Assembly: GCF_963583255.1 (NCBI RefSeq)
Contig: NC_084812.1
Span: 23,164,959-23,228,958, forward strand
Reading direction: 5' to 3'
Origin: Pyrus communis
Lineage: Eukaryota > Streptophyta > Magnoliopsida > Rosales > Rosaceae
DNA: 64,000 bases
Shown one piece after another: positions 10,301-21,809 of this stretch. The notes below the pieces were generated by a model, which saw only the letters and a program-made list of their open reading frames with translations, searched no databases and was not told the origin of the DNA. Positions within the stretch are counted from its first letter, which is position 1. Every line of letters starts with the position of its first letter. A program made the position numbers and the translations under genes.

Positions 10301-11123
10301 CTCATTCTGATGTGCCATTTTTGATGGAGTTTCTACAAGGCAAGGTGTGGCGCATTTCAAAGGGGACAATGCTTGTTTTGTCTGTTGCCTTGTGCAATAT
10401 CTCTTGATTGGAAGTTGAACATCTTCAGTTTTACCATGAGATGGAGCTGCTTTGTTCTTACGTTTCACAGCCTGGCACAAAATTATATGAAACACGAAAA
10501 CACTAGAATATAAGCATGCAAGTGGGAAAAGAAAAAGAACTATAATGTCTATAAATGCCGTCTGCATTGTCAACGAGAGCTCCATGACATGAAACTTCAC
10601 AACCACGAATCAAAAAGTACTCACCTTTGATTCACATATCGAAACTCCTTTGCCCTTTTGTTCCACTATCTAATGAATGAAGCATGAGGACCAAGCATAA
10701 GCATAACGTATACGTAGAAATGAAGCGCGAAAAAAGAAACGATTCAGTTGAAACATTTTCATAGTTCCCTCCTATGACATATATACAAGATGAGAGTAAT
10801 TAAAGACAAAATCTAATAATAATAACAAGCATTCAACAAGCCAAACATCCCATGACAAAATTCGATAAGGAAAACAATACTACCTCTTCGTCTGCCTCTG
10901 CCTCTTCCTCTTCCTCTTCCTTGTTGTTGTCAGTGTCACCTTCCAATAAAAACTCAAGCAGCACTCTGTGATTGTCCTCCACAATAAGCTCCCAGTTGTT
11001 CTCATACAATTTCAGAAGTTCCATAACCCCCGCCCTCGTTCGAACTTCCGAAATGCCAAACTCCTTCATTGCACGGCAGGCATCAGCCGCCATCTTTCGA
11101 TTTTTCTTCGGCATTGGCGGCAT
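7370..11123 (-). CDS. SUVR-type SET-domain histone-lysine methyltransferase (SUVR1/2/4 group), 7 exons
   Basis: Minus-strand exons: 11123-10884, 10669-10625, 10471-9029, 8912-8647, 7840-7774, 7647-7597 and 7516-7370. All have GT-AG borders and consistent phases, giving 752 aa. Exon 1 (80 aa, starting MPPMPKKNRKMAADACRAMK) is the N-terminal WIYLD-type domain that defines SUVR1/2/4. Exon 3 holds a long acidic/basic linker and the Cys-rich pre-SET region (residues about 470-570, including CHTCGCNKNCGNR-like spacing). Exons 4-6 form the SET domain: [22 protein letters not shown], the cofactor-site ARFINHRC split over a splice junction, and EELTWDYG. Exon 7 carries post-SET RCLCGSPLCR. These proteins act on nuclear chromatin; SUVR4 is known as an H3K9 methyltransferase stimulated by ubiquitin, and SUVR2 works in RNA-directed silencing. 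Length is close to SUVR1/SUVR2 and well above SUVR4. No lesion seen. Confidence 0.93.
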
Positions 11124-11640
11124 GGGTACTGAACTTCTTTAAGCTGTAACTGTCACATCCAAAAGAACCCTAATTAAAATTACTAACCCTCAATGCATTA
11201 TACTGGAGTGAGTGACTGGCAAATTCAACTAAATCACCATAATTTGATCCAAAAAATGGCAAATATATTTGTGAAAAATGACCTGAATCACACTGTAACG
11301 CCAACAAATAGAGAGAAAGCAAAAAGATTCAAACTTTGAACCCCCAAAAGAGAAACAAAACGATGAAGCAGCAACTGGGAATGAAGAAAGAAGCCATTTT
11401 ACAAATTAACAACCACACAAATGAATAGTACATATACATACATATATATATATATATATATAATGATGAGGGAAAGGAGAGTTTGTATGTATACCTCTGT
11501 TATATACGAAATGAAGAACTCGGTGACTCTCACTGTCAGCAGTGCTTGTAAGCTTGTCTCTCTCTCTCCTCTCTCAACTCTGTCTGAGGAAGAAGGAAGA
11601 AGTTCAAGGCTCTAGACTTAAGAGAGAAGGAGGTGGTAGA
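11124..11640 (-). promoter_or_regulatory. Probable 5' leader and promoter of the SUVR gene
   Basis: No coding potential. A TA microsatellite (about 11441-11461) and a CT/GA-rich stretch (about 11555-11580) lie within it, typical of plant leaders. The transcription start cannot be placed. Confidence 0.35.
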
Positions 11641-12730
11641 TGAAAAGTGAAAATAGAAATTTTTTTGGGGAAATACTTTAACGATAAAAATGAACATGTC
11701 CGATAATGTTTCATTAAAATTTCTAATATTTAATCATACTTTGTAATATATAATTTAATGATTAATGATTAATAATTAATTATTACTTTAAACATTAATT
11801 AATGTATTTATCTTCTATTGACAAATTACTTCCGTGTTGATTAAGATATTTACAAATAGCTTAAATGTGAATTAATGGACTGATGGTTGGTGTACTTTGT
11901 CCTGCGCTGCCAGAGCCAGTTTATATTTTCTATGTGAAATTTTATCATTAAGGTGACAGTGATTTTTTTTCTATATTAACCGTTAGATGTATTTTAATCT
12001 GACGATTGAGAAAGAATTTCTGGGGATTTTAACAACAATCCCGATGGATTGTGGGTGTGGTGATTCATGCAAACAAAGAAGCATATAAATAAATTTGTAT
12101 CGAACTCATTAATTGATAATATTGAAATAGTTCAATTATTTATCTGAGCATGCAAGGTTATTTTTTTCATTGACATGACATTAAGAATCTCTAAGAATAT
12201 AAAAAACATATCTAATCCCCATATGGATCAGATTATGTGTCTCGTGGAGTAAATATGGTCGATTTCAACAAGGTTTGTAAACATTGCCTATCATTCTGGA
12301 GCTTAATAGGATGTGGTGACATTGTTGATCCGTTTAGACGGCTTAGTTCGATTGGAACCGTTGACTCCATAACAGGACTTCTGAAATATTTATTTATCAA
12401 TCCGCCTTACTCCAACCCAATAAAATTCATCATTCACGCGCCTATTAGTTGTCAACATTTTACACAATCCTAAGACAAACCCCAAGTACACAATAGATAA
12501 CAAAGAATACTCAAGCTTGAACCAAAAACAAAATATGCAAAATTGTTCTTAGTACTTTGGTTTTTCAATGAAAAAGGTGGAGATGGTATACTTTGTGGGA
12601 ATCTTCATCTTCGTTTTCTTTGAGAATTCGTCCTCAATTTATAGATGTTTAAGTGTCTCACAAAAGACATGTCTAATCATTTGAATTTAATTTCAAACTC
12701 CTTAAACATTGTTCTAAAATCCATGAGTAG
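11641..12730. other. Intergenic, AT-rich, repeat fragments
   Basis: No gene. Around 11725-11865 lies one copy of an AT-rich MITE-like family also seen at 51405-51545 and 59588-59748 (shared block with TTAATGATT and TTAATTAATG). At about 11668 there is a short match to the ACTTTAACGA-type repeat. Confidence 0.4.
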
Positions 12731-12734
12731 CGCC

Positions 12735-13352
12735 ATTTAGGCCTCGTCTAGATGCTAGGTGGCTGGCCACCACTCCAATTAATCTTTAGGTGTCTAAAAA
12801 TTAAGAATTCATGCATAGAGCTACCTACGCCCTCACTTAGGTCGTGACTCTCACTTAGGCAGAAAATAGATAATTTTCATCATGCATTTTATATTTAAAA
12901 AAAAATTGTAAGATACTTGTTGAATATTTGGATGAACAATCATTATATGTTTGTTTCCTATGTTTTCAATATGTTTTAGTACTTTGTAATTTATATATTA
13001 TTCTATTTTGCAATTTATGTATCCTAATACAATTTTGTATTTTTTTAAGTCTAAATAACCTTTATTTATATGTTACAAATAAATTTAATTTTTTTTTTAA
13101 CAAACGATATTATCTACATTAGGGGGAGGGGGTCACTTAGCCTCACAATATGCTAGCAATAATGTAGAATTGAACCTACAACCTCTCACTTACAAGTGAA
13201 GAAGAATATCACTAGACCATAGTACTAAATGACGTTGCTAATAAATTTAATTAAAATAAAAAAAAACCGCCTAAGCCCCCATTTAGACTTGCCTAGACGC
13301 CTAGGCGAGCCCCTGCCTAATGCTCAACTAACACTAAGCGCCTTTAGAACCT
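12735..13352. repeat. CCTAGGCG-rich dispersed repeat, interrupted by a SINE
   Basis: The left part (12735-12870: TAGGCCTCGTCTAGATGC...) and right part (13261-13352: GCCTAGACGCCTAGGCGAGC...CTTTAGAACC) are rich in GCCTAGGCG words, partly inverted. A related end with TTTTAGAACCTTG appears at about 40220-40262. A SINE sits between the halves at 13090-13234. The superfamily is uncertain. Confidence 0.45.
13090..13234 (-). mobile_element. tRNA-type SINE copy 1 (minus orientation)
   Basis: Read on the minus strand it begins CGTCATTTAGTACTATGGTC (box A-like), has GGTTCAATTCTAC (box B-like) about 40 bases later, and ends GATAATATCGTTTGTTA. Related copies lie at 13408, 38556, 41004 and 57262. Confidence 0.7.
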
Positions 13353-13407
13353 TGCTTAAACATGTATTTAAAATGATTTTAACATTACATAGAAGTATCA
13401 AAGCTTT

Positions 13408-13570
13408 AGCCACTTAGTACTACGGTCTGATGATATTCCTCTTCACTTGGAAATGAGAAGTCTTAGGTTCGAATCTCGTGGATGACAAATTCGATACCAA
13501 ATTAGATTGCCCATTGTGTGGCTTAGCCGAAATCCTCTTCTTTCTAAGGTAAAAATATCGATGTACTAAA
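13408..13570 (+). mobile_element. tRNA-type SINE copy 2 (plus orientation)
   Basis: It has CTTAGTACTACGGTCTGATG as a box A region and GGTTCGAATCTCG as a near-perfect box B (TFIIIC site), then a tail ending in CGATGTACT and an A-run. This is the clearest pol III promoter of the family in the window. Confidence 0.75.
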
Positions 13571-15040
13571 AAAAAATATATATATATCTCAAAGCTTTAA
13601 ACCAAACAGACACGACTCATCCTCCGAAGGGATGCGATCGGTAGCCCAATTTCTCCTACCGGTAAAATCATTCTAAAAACTTTTATTTCGAAAATTTTCT
13701 AACAATTTAAGTGACTTAAATTGACGAAAAATTAAATAGAATAGCTTTGAAATTGTAGTCAATTTGGATTTCAAATGATTTTAAAAGACTTTTTTAAGTG
13801 ACAGATTTCAAATGATTGTAGAAGCTTTACAACTTTGAAATGGATTTTTAAGGATTCTTATGGATTTTGATTAAAGATTTGAAAGGATTCTTACGGACTT
13901 TGATTAATGATTTGAATAGATTTTGAGAGACTCTCTTGTCATTTTAAAATTAATTTTAAATAAAAAATAAGATAAACTTTGAAAAAATAATGAAGAGTTG
14001 TGCCCAGTTCTCCCAAGTAACCCCAATCCTCCATGATCCTCCACTAGTAGGAAAGTTCAAATACAAATTAAGCTTCCCAAAGTCTACCTTCCACCATAAT
14101 CATTCATGAAAGTAGGATTCAGAAGGATTCCAAGGGTAGATAAAATGGTTGGGTTGAAGGCTTCCCGTGTATATTCAAGTCAACATAATGAACTCGATAT
14201 ACTTGGAATTAAGACCATGATATATCATATAATAATAGTAGAAAGAAGACAAGAGGACAATTGAGTAGTTAGGAAATTGTATGATTGAATCGAATTCTAT
14301 AAACCAAAATAATAATTTGATTAAAAAACAAAATAGAAAGCAAACCCAGGTGAGAGATCAGATTCAGCACCTTGTTGGGTGGGTGGCCAAGACGCCAGAA
14401 GGAAGGAAGTATGGAAGGATGGGTTTCCGAGAGAAAATGGAGTGTGCGAAAGAAAGTTCGAGTTGCAGAATGGAGAGAAAGAGAGAAAGAAAGTGAGAGG
14501 ATTGAAAAGAAATCTTAGGGGTGGTGTTAGGATTTTGTTATGCTTACCATCCCTTAACAAATCATACAAAAATCTCTTATTGAATGAAATCCTTCAAAAT
14601 CTATGAATGTTTGAATAACTATAGATTTGCATGGTCCCTATAAAAACTCTTTAAAATTTTAGTTTACTACACTAGGATTCTAAAGCCTTTTACAATCCCT
14701 TAATTGACTACCCATGTATTTGAAGGGACTTTTTTACAATCCTAATTTTCACTCGGGTAATAATTTAGAAACTGTATTAGCAGTTTATATTATTTTAATA
14801 AATTAAATATTTTTTTTGAGAAAAATAAATTTAATATTTTAAACAAAGGAATTATTATTAGCACTCCAAAAATTTCATTCTATATTCCAAACTTTCTGTA
14901 TTAAGAAAGAAAAATATATATAGTGATGAGTGTAGAATAAAATTTTTAAAATACTAATACACTTCGCTTAAACAATACTAAATTATTATGTGTGAAAGTC
15001 TATATTTGTATTTGGTTAAACAAAAAAGTCACGTGTGAAA
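13571..15040. other. Repeat-rich intergenic region, no gene recognised
   Basis: Sequences of the type GATTTTGAAGGATT / AAGGATTCTTATGG at about 13740-13960 occur in inverted form at about 14550-14750 (AATCCTTCAAAATC, AAAAATCTCTT). This suggests a DNA element with long degenerate terminal inverted repeats enclosing 13960-14550. Open frames at 14281-14606 in the enclosed part have no domain. Boundaries could not be fixed. Confidence 0.4.
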
Positions 15041-15089
15041 GGTAGCACGTGGGATGCAAAGCGAAACGGCACAACGATTGGATTGTGCC

Positions 15090-15365
15090 ATTCTGTTGCG
15101 AATTATTGAAGCCCACACACGAATTTCCATCGTCGCAACCCGAAACACGATTGCCGTCCCGCTTTTCTTTTCGCTCCTTTCTCAACAAACCCACCCGAGT
15201 TTCAACTTCCGATCCCGAATTGTACTTTCCGAGTCCGACCCACTTCTATACGTTTAGCTCGTCTTCTTCCCTGCAATTGTCGTTTTCGGGTCTTGGATCT
15301 ACTTTCTCGGAAGACCAGTCCGATATTTCGGAGTCGGAAAATCTCGGCTTGTTGGAAAGCTTCAA
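15090..15365 (+). other. Probable non-coding 5' leader exon of the BED/hAT-derived gene
   Basis: The stretch ends at a consensus donor (TTCAA|GTAAGTG at 15366) and is less AT-rich than its surroundings. Its open frame (15049-15369) is terminated at the donor and has no domain, so I read it as untranslated leader. G-box-like CACGTG words lie just upstream (15030-15050). Confidence 0.4.
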
Positions 15366-15922
15366 GTAAGTGCTTTGTGTTAATTTTCAAGTGAATATGA
15401 GATGAATTGATTCGAATGCCAATAGGGAGTTGGGAATTCTCTGAGTTATAGAAAAGTGAAAACCAAATGTTGCTGTTAATTCATATTACTTGTTTGGTTG
15501 CTGAGAAAATGTAGGAAAATTAAAGGAACTTTTTGAGTTAAACAGCGCATTACATTGTATTGTTTACTTTTGGAATCTGGAGATTAGTGTTGTCTGTCAC
15601 TGAAATGACCTGAATTTTCTTGTGAAACTATTCATTTTACTACATTTTTGTTATGATTTAAAAGCAATGGAAAGGAAAAAATTATGGAATTTTGCAACTT
15701 GTATTGCCTGCAACCCTGAGAAAATGACATATGCATTTAGTTATAGTGTTATATATCGAAAACTTGAAATTTTGGATTCAGCTGTAAAAGTTGCTTGTGT
15801 AATTTGTTCTCATGGATGCCCATGATGAATTCGGGGAATTTCTTATTGCATTGCCTTCTTTTTATTTGATAATTTCTGGATGCTACCCTAACTGTGTTTT
15901 CATTTGTTATCAATTGTTCCAG

Positions 15923-15976
15923 TGGCTATAAACTCATGCCGTCTTCTTGCTCAAAACAGAGGTGTGCTATGCAGCG
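15923..15976 (+). other. Possible internal leader exon
   Basis: It is bounded by TTGTTCCAG and GCG|GTAAGTTC, clean acceptor and donor signals 54 bases apart. It contains an ATG, but its frame does not join the main coding frame, so it would be a short upstream ORF if retained. Confidence 0.3.
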
Positions 15977-16242
15977 GTAAGTTCTGGGGCTTGGGGTCGT
16001 GGTGCTTGGTTTGTCTGTGTTGGAACATTTTCTTTTTCTATTTTCTCTACCTTTGCAAACAAAGAAATAATTTTACATCTACTCCCACATTACACGTAGT
16101 TGGTACGTATATTAAGTCAAGATTGCATTACCAGTATGATTTCATTTGTTGATTGGGAAGTCTATATGATTAAAAATGATATATTATTTGAAAATAGGCA
16201 ATAATATAACTTTGGGGAAACTAGTGCGATGGAATAGACTTA

Positions 16243-16315
16243 ATGTTTGTTTCCTTCCAACATGTGACCTGTTCAAATTATGTTTGTTTCCTTCCAACAT
16301 GTGACCTGTTCAAAT
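16243..16315 (+). repeat. 37-bp tandem duplication in leader intron
   Basis: A 36-base unit starting ATGTTTGTTTCCTTCC is repeated exactly at 16243-16278 and 16280-16315. Confidence 0.9.
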
Positions 16316-17007
16316 AATTTGAAGTCACATGTTGTAACTTTGGCTGGGAGATATTGATAATTTTACCAATATTATGTGAATATTGCTGATAACTTCACAT
16401 TTGCAAATTGGTTTGATTTCGATAAGTGTGAAACTATTTTTCTTTATGTTCATGAAAGAGACAAAAGAGACTTGGGAGTTTAATTTTGAGGTCATATTTC
16501 GGATTAATAATGATTAATGACTAAATCTTTTTCTTGTTTATTTTGATTTGCACATCATTTATGAATGAGGCAGTTCATTAGCTTTTTGTTTTTGTAGGTA
16601 ATTATATCTAAATAAGTTAATGTCTTTGAGGGTTATCACTAAATGCTAGAGTCATAAGTTAACACTGGTAGTAAAACACAACAGAGGTGAAACATCAATC
16701 TTCATCATGTAGATTGACATGAACATGGTTATGCCAAGCCATATCACTTTGGTCAAAGCATGTTTCTGAAACAGTAGTGTGGTTTCTGATAATTCTTTTT
16801 TAATTTGTCATTAATAAGTTCCATTTTTCAGAGAGAATTTTAGAGTTTATATGCTTTAATATCAGATGAAGTTTTTAAACCTAGTTTTGGTGTTATTTAA
16901 TTTATTTTAATTTCTCTAATCATGGTTTTGTGTATTGCGACTTCAATTCAGCGTATTAACAGCTTATTGTGGATTATTCTCAGAAGCTTTTTGACATTTC
17001 CCAAAAT

Positions 17008-20000
17008 ATGCAGCACAAGGATAATCAAGTGAGCTTTATTTTTCATGTGTTTTTATCTTTTCTGGTTATCATATTACAATATAATATTTGAGGTTGGATA
17101 ACTTGCCTTTCAACGTAATCTTTGAGCTTGGATACTGTATTAGCCGAGCTTAAATACCTTGAAGTTTAACTTATCATCTCAAACTATGGCCAAGACAACA
17201 ATCTATTTTTCTTTTATCGTATACAAGTGCCTTTGTGTTCTTTCTTTTGACATTTGTCTACGATGCATTAATCATCAGGGTTCAGTTCCACCTCGTGCTT
17301 CTGATCCTGGCTGGGCCCATGGCATTATGGTGAATGGAGGTCGTCAGAAGATTAAGTGCAAATACTGCCACAAAGTAATGCTTGGGGGTGGAATTTCCAG
17401 ACTAAAACAGCATCTGGCAGGGGAAAGGGGGAATGTAGCTCCATGCGAGGAAGTACCTGAAGAAGTTAAAATGCAGATTCAACACCACCTAGGTTTTAAA
17501 GTACTTGAGAAGCTTAAAAAGCAGAAAGGATTAAACACTAGCAGGGATTCTGCATCCTACCAGTATAGGGAAGAAGACAATGAAGATGGAATGAGAACTC
17601 AAAAGAAAGTTTCCACACGAGGCACGCGAAGGAGAAAAGGAAAAGAGGCTACAGAAGGAATTTCCAATAAGAAACACAAAAAGCATTCTTTTCCTGCTGC
17701 AACAGCTAATATCGCTCAGCCCTTGCATCAGAGTTTTGCTTCTCAAGATATGATAGATCAAGCTGATTTGGCTGTTGCAAGATTTATGTATGAATCTGGT
17801 ATACCATTCACTGCTGCAAATTCTCATTTTTATCAACAGATGGCTGATGCCATTGCTGCTGTTGGTCCTGGCTATAAGATGCCTTCTTATAATGCTTTGA
17901 GGGGAAAATTGTTGAACCACAGTGTTCATGATGCAGAAGAATATGGAGAGGAACTGAGAAGATCTTGGGATGTGACTGGGTGTTCAGTCATGGTTGATAG
18001 GTGGGTGGATAAAGGTGGTCATACAGTTATCAACTTCTTTGTATACTGCCCCAAGGGCACTGTGTTCCTCAAATCTGCAGATGCGTCAGACATCTCAGAA
18101 TGTCCAGAAGCACTTCTTAATTTATTTGACGGTGTTGTTCAAGAAGTTGGGCCTCAGAAGATTGTCAATTTTGTGACAGATGCTTCTCCCAGTTGTAAAG
18201 CTGCTAGAAACCTTTTAATGGAGAAATATAAGACCTTTTTCTGCAGTACCTGCGGAGCACATGGTGTTGACTTAATGCTTGAGGAAATTGGGAAAATGAA
18301 TGAAGTTAAAGAGGTCTTGGCAAAGGCAAAAAAAGTAACTCGATTTGTATACAACAGTGCTTGGATGCTTAATCTGGTAAGGAAGAAAACAGGTGGAAGA
18401 GAGATTGTCCAGCTTGCAACCACAAGGTTTGCTTCCGTCTTCCTTACGCTGCAGAATATTGTAGCTCTGAAGCACCAGCTCCAACAAATATTTACCACTG
18501 CTGCTTGGATGCAGTCAAATTGCTCTAAGCAAAGGGCTGGACTAGAGGTAGCAGAGATTGTTGCAGACCAACTTTTCTGGTCACTGTGTGATCAAACTCT
18601 GAAGGTGACAAAGCAGCTACTCTCGGTTTTTCATCTTATGGATTGTGAGGAGAAACCATCTATTGGTTACTTATACAATGCAATTGAAAAGGCAAAGAAA
18701 AGTGTAATTGTGGCATTTGACAATAATGAACCTGATTACTTGCCATATTTGAAGGTTATTGATCACGTTTGGCAAGAGGAGCTCCATAGCCCACTTCATG
18801 CGGCTGCATGCTATCTCAACCCGTCTATATTTTATAGCCCTAGCTTTTCTACTAACAAAGTCATCCAGAAGGGATTGCTTGACTGTATTGAAACCATAGA
18901 GCCTAACTTAACAGCTCAAGTTGTGATTACAAGCAACATAAATTTCTATGAGGAAGCTGTAGGGGATTTTGGTCGACCCGTGGCTTTACGATGTCGAGAA
19001 TCATTGGCCCCAGGTTGAAATAATCTTCACTTGTTCCAGATTTCTAGCTTTTTTTATGCATTGCAGTATTAAACTATGTTGTCTTGTTTTGCAGCTACTT
19101 GGTGGTCCCTGTATGGAGCTGATTACCCTGATCTCCAACGGTTAGCTGTCAGGATACTAAGTCAAACTTGCAGCATTATCCGGTCTAAGAGGAGTGGGAG
19201 CATATTTGAACGTATGTGTTCAAAGAAAGGGAACCGATTGGAGCAACAGAGGTTGAACGACCTTGTATTTGTTCATCATAACTTGCACCTTCAACATATG
19301 TAAGTTTCTCCACCCTCGGTATCTTTTCTCATAGTATATCCATAAGATTGCTCATAGCAAGGAAATAAATATAATCTGTACTACCATTTCATTTGCTTTG
19401 ATTTGTCTATGTATTTTATACTCCAAGGTTGCACGAGACAGTGAGTCTTTGTGGGACTTAGGTATTTACTTTTTAATCTTGTATTTACTGATTAATTCTC
19501 CACATAAAAATGGACTCATGTCAATTTTATTTTAAAACAACCACCAGAGTTAATCTTTTTCTGTTGTCCACTTTTCTTCCCTCTCAATTAAAGGTCCTTG
19601 TGATGCCCTCAACTTTGGCAAAATTGGAGCATTGGTCCCTGAATTAAAAATTGATCCGAAGTCATCATAATGTGAAATGATGGTCCTTTTGGGTAACATG
19701 TTAGAACTTCCGTCCAATTTAAAGGGTTTTAAGGGAAAATAAGAGGTCTAACAGAGTTGCCCAAAAGTACCATTGCTCCACATGACAAGTTCATGGGCTA
19801 CTACTGACGGATTTTTAGTTCGGGTACTAATGCTCCAATTGGATGAAAGTTCAGGGACCAATGCTTTAATTGGATCAAAGTTCAGGGACCAGTGCTCCTT
19901 TTCTCATAAATTAACTCAATTAGGCTGAAACACAATTCAGGAATGGGATATTTGTGAAATCTTTCTTTTAATCTAGTATCACAAATTTAAAACTACCTTG

Positions 20001-20405
20001 TCTCTTTGGATTATTAAGGAAGAAAATTGAATAGGGCAATGCTTGTTGGTAAAGTTTGTGAGCATTGTACAATTCCAATTCTTTCTTCAGACACAACTCA
20101 TTTATCTTTTTCCTTTTTCTTCCTTATTTTGGCTTAACGGAAGCAGGTGTTCTGAAGCAAGTAAAGGCGTTTATACAAGAGGTACCCTGGATCCTATATG
20201 TTTAGAAGCTATGGATTCCAACATTGAAGATTGGGTGGAAGACCTGGGAGATACTGGCAGCGATGAGTTAAGGTGGATGGATGTAACGGTCCCTGGTGAG
20301 TGGAAAGTTATGAATCATAGAGTACAGAGTACCGACGATTGTAATGACAGTACAGATGACAGAGGTAGTGATGATGGGAGAGGTATGGACATAAATGATG
20401 ATTAA
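17008..20405 (+). CDS. BED zinc-finger / DUF659 / hAT-dimerisation protein (domesticated hAT transposase type), 4 coding exons
   Basis: Model: 17008-17028, 17279-19013, 19095-19299, 20147-20405, all GT-AG and phase-consistent, about 739 aa. The first coding exon supplies only seven residues (MQHKDNQ) before GSVPPRASDPGW. Domains: a BED-type finger (C34, C37, H52, C63), a basic linker with KR-rich clusters (about 120-175), a DUF659/RNase H-like core with D247 in SVMVDRW and D308 in FVTDAS, a CGAH motif, and a C-terminal hAT dimerisation region (TWWSLYGADYPDLQRLAVRILSQ, then NRLEQQRLNDLVFVH). The tail is acidic. No terminal repeats or target duplications flank it, the frame is undamaged over 3.4 kb, and the introns are conserved in style, so I infer a host gene derived from a transposase, probably a nuclear DNA-binding factor. 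A different upstream start is possible. Confidence 0.85.
19626..19898. mobile_element. MITE-like inverted-repeat element in intron 3
   Basis: GGAGCATTGGTCCCTGAA (19626-19643) followed by TTGATCC is matched in inverse by TTGGATCAAAGTTCAGGGACC and GTGCTCC (19870-19898). A second, direct copy of the right-hand motif lies at about 19835-19862. The structure fits a non-autonomous DNA element; no duplication was confirmed. Confidence 0.55.
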
Positions 20406-21809
20406 TTGTATAGAATATCTCGATGGTTGTAATGACAACGCGGATTAGTCTGGTAGCTGGTGGTTTTAGTTTATTTTCTTATACTCTAGTATGAATTGCT
20501 GGATATAAGCGATGTTAATATGAATTAGCTCAATCGTTGAGTTTGATTCAATCATTTGAATGATAAAGCAGTAATAGTGTGTTTTGGAATGGAGAACACT
20601 GCATTGAAAGGTGTATCCCAAACACTTAAGAACACTTAAAATTTAAAAACAGGTTTATGGGGGTCGGTTGTGAGTTGACTATCAGTATAGTCTGTTGGAT
20701 TAACCATACTCAAAAAGTTCGTATAGTTTTGAGTACAGCTTAGCTAGGTCACGAGCTTGAATGAAGTTAAATCTCTTTACTGTTAATATTTTTTAACTCT
20801 TAACGCTTATATTGGAACGAAATAATTGAATATTTAGGATCACAATTAACTGCATATTGTCTTCATTACATTCTTGTATATTTAACTGCATATTTAACAG
20901 GAACTGTTAATGCTCTTTTAACTCTAAAACTTGTATCGGAATGAAATTTTTGAATATTTAGGATCCGTTTAAGGACATAATGTCTTCATTACATTCGTAA
21001 AATTACAGGATATATACTCAGTCAGAACATTAAATCTTGTGTACTCATTACGAATCTGTATTTGGTGACCTTTATCTCATGGTGACTGCAACAGAATATA
21101 ATTCTGGGGTGAAAAAAGGAGGGAAAGGGGAGTTCTCACTTGGTACAAGACTTGATGGATCAACCTGGCTTACGAATGTAATGAAGGTCTCCAGCCTCTA
21201 GGCAGGAAGAGAGCAAAATCTTCATTTTAAAAAGCTTCCCTTTTCCGTCCTGCCAAACAACTCTTCGGTGGTAAGAGATTAAATTTTAAAAGGAAATTTC
21301 AATCTTCCTTGTTTGGTGTGCATATGCACTCTTTCTTCTTTGGAAGGAAAACACAGCTTAGATTTTTACAGGTTAGATTTGTTCTTCCAGTTTCACTCAA
21401 TTCTGGTACATGCTTTGATAACATAAAACACCTGAATGCTAAACAAAAAGTCAGCCCTAAACAGAAAGTCTTCTGGGGCTGAAAGTTACCGTTTTTGGTT
21501 TTAAAGTAAAAAGTAACTTCTCAGGCAAAAATGTCGATTCAAAGATAAAACATTATTGCTGCTACTGAAATTTTCCGCAGTTTAGCCAGGCTAAGTAGAC
21601 TACCTTGGATTTTCTATATTTTCCTTGCTCTGTGAATTAAAGCAGCGAGGCGCTCCTACTTTCCATGGCAGAAGTTAGCATACAGTTAGTTTCAATTTTC
21701 ATGTTTATGGTCATTGGTCTTCCAAGGACACAGAGAAATTAACTTCCGCAGTTTACTGGAAAAATTGATGGCCATTGACTGGATAAACGGAAAACTATAA
21801 TGGTCGAGG
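20406..21809. other. Intergenic, no gene recognised
   Basis: 3' flank of the BED/hAT-derived gene. Two similar segments (about 20780-20860 and 20905-20990, sharing GAATATTTAGGATC and a following TGTCTTCATTACATTC) indicate a local duplication. Nothing else is supportable. Confidence 0.4.

Noticed and set aside
8990..10606. A 538-aa stand-alone protein with a membrane N-terminus
   Set aside because: The first 45 residues are intron; the acceptor at 10472 and the domain order place it as exon 3 of the SUVR gene.
15049..15369. 106-codon open frame before the BED/hAT-derived gene
   Set aside because: It ends on the splice donor and has biased Ser/Phe-rich content without a domain; a leader exon explains it better.
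17159..17278. N-terminal extension of the BED/hAT frame
   Set aside because: Hydrophobic residues here come from intron sequence; a clear CAG acceptor ends at 17278, just before the family-like start GSVPPRASDPGW.
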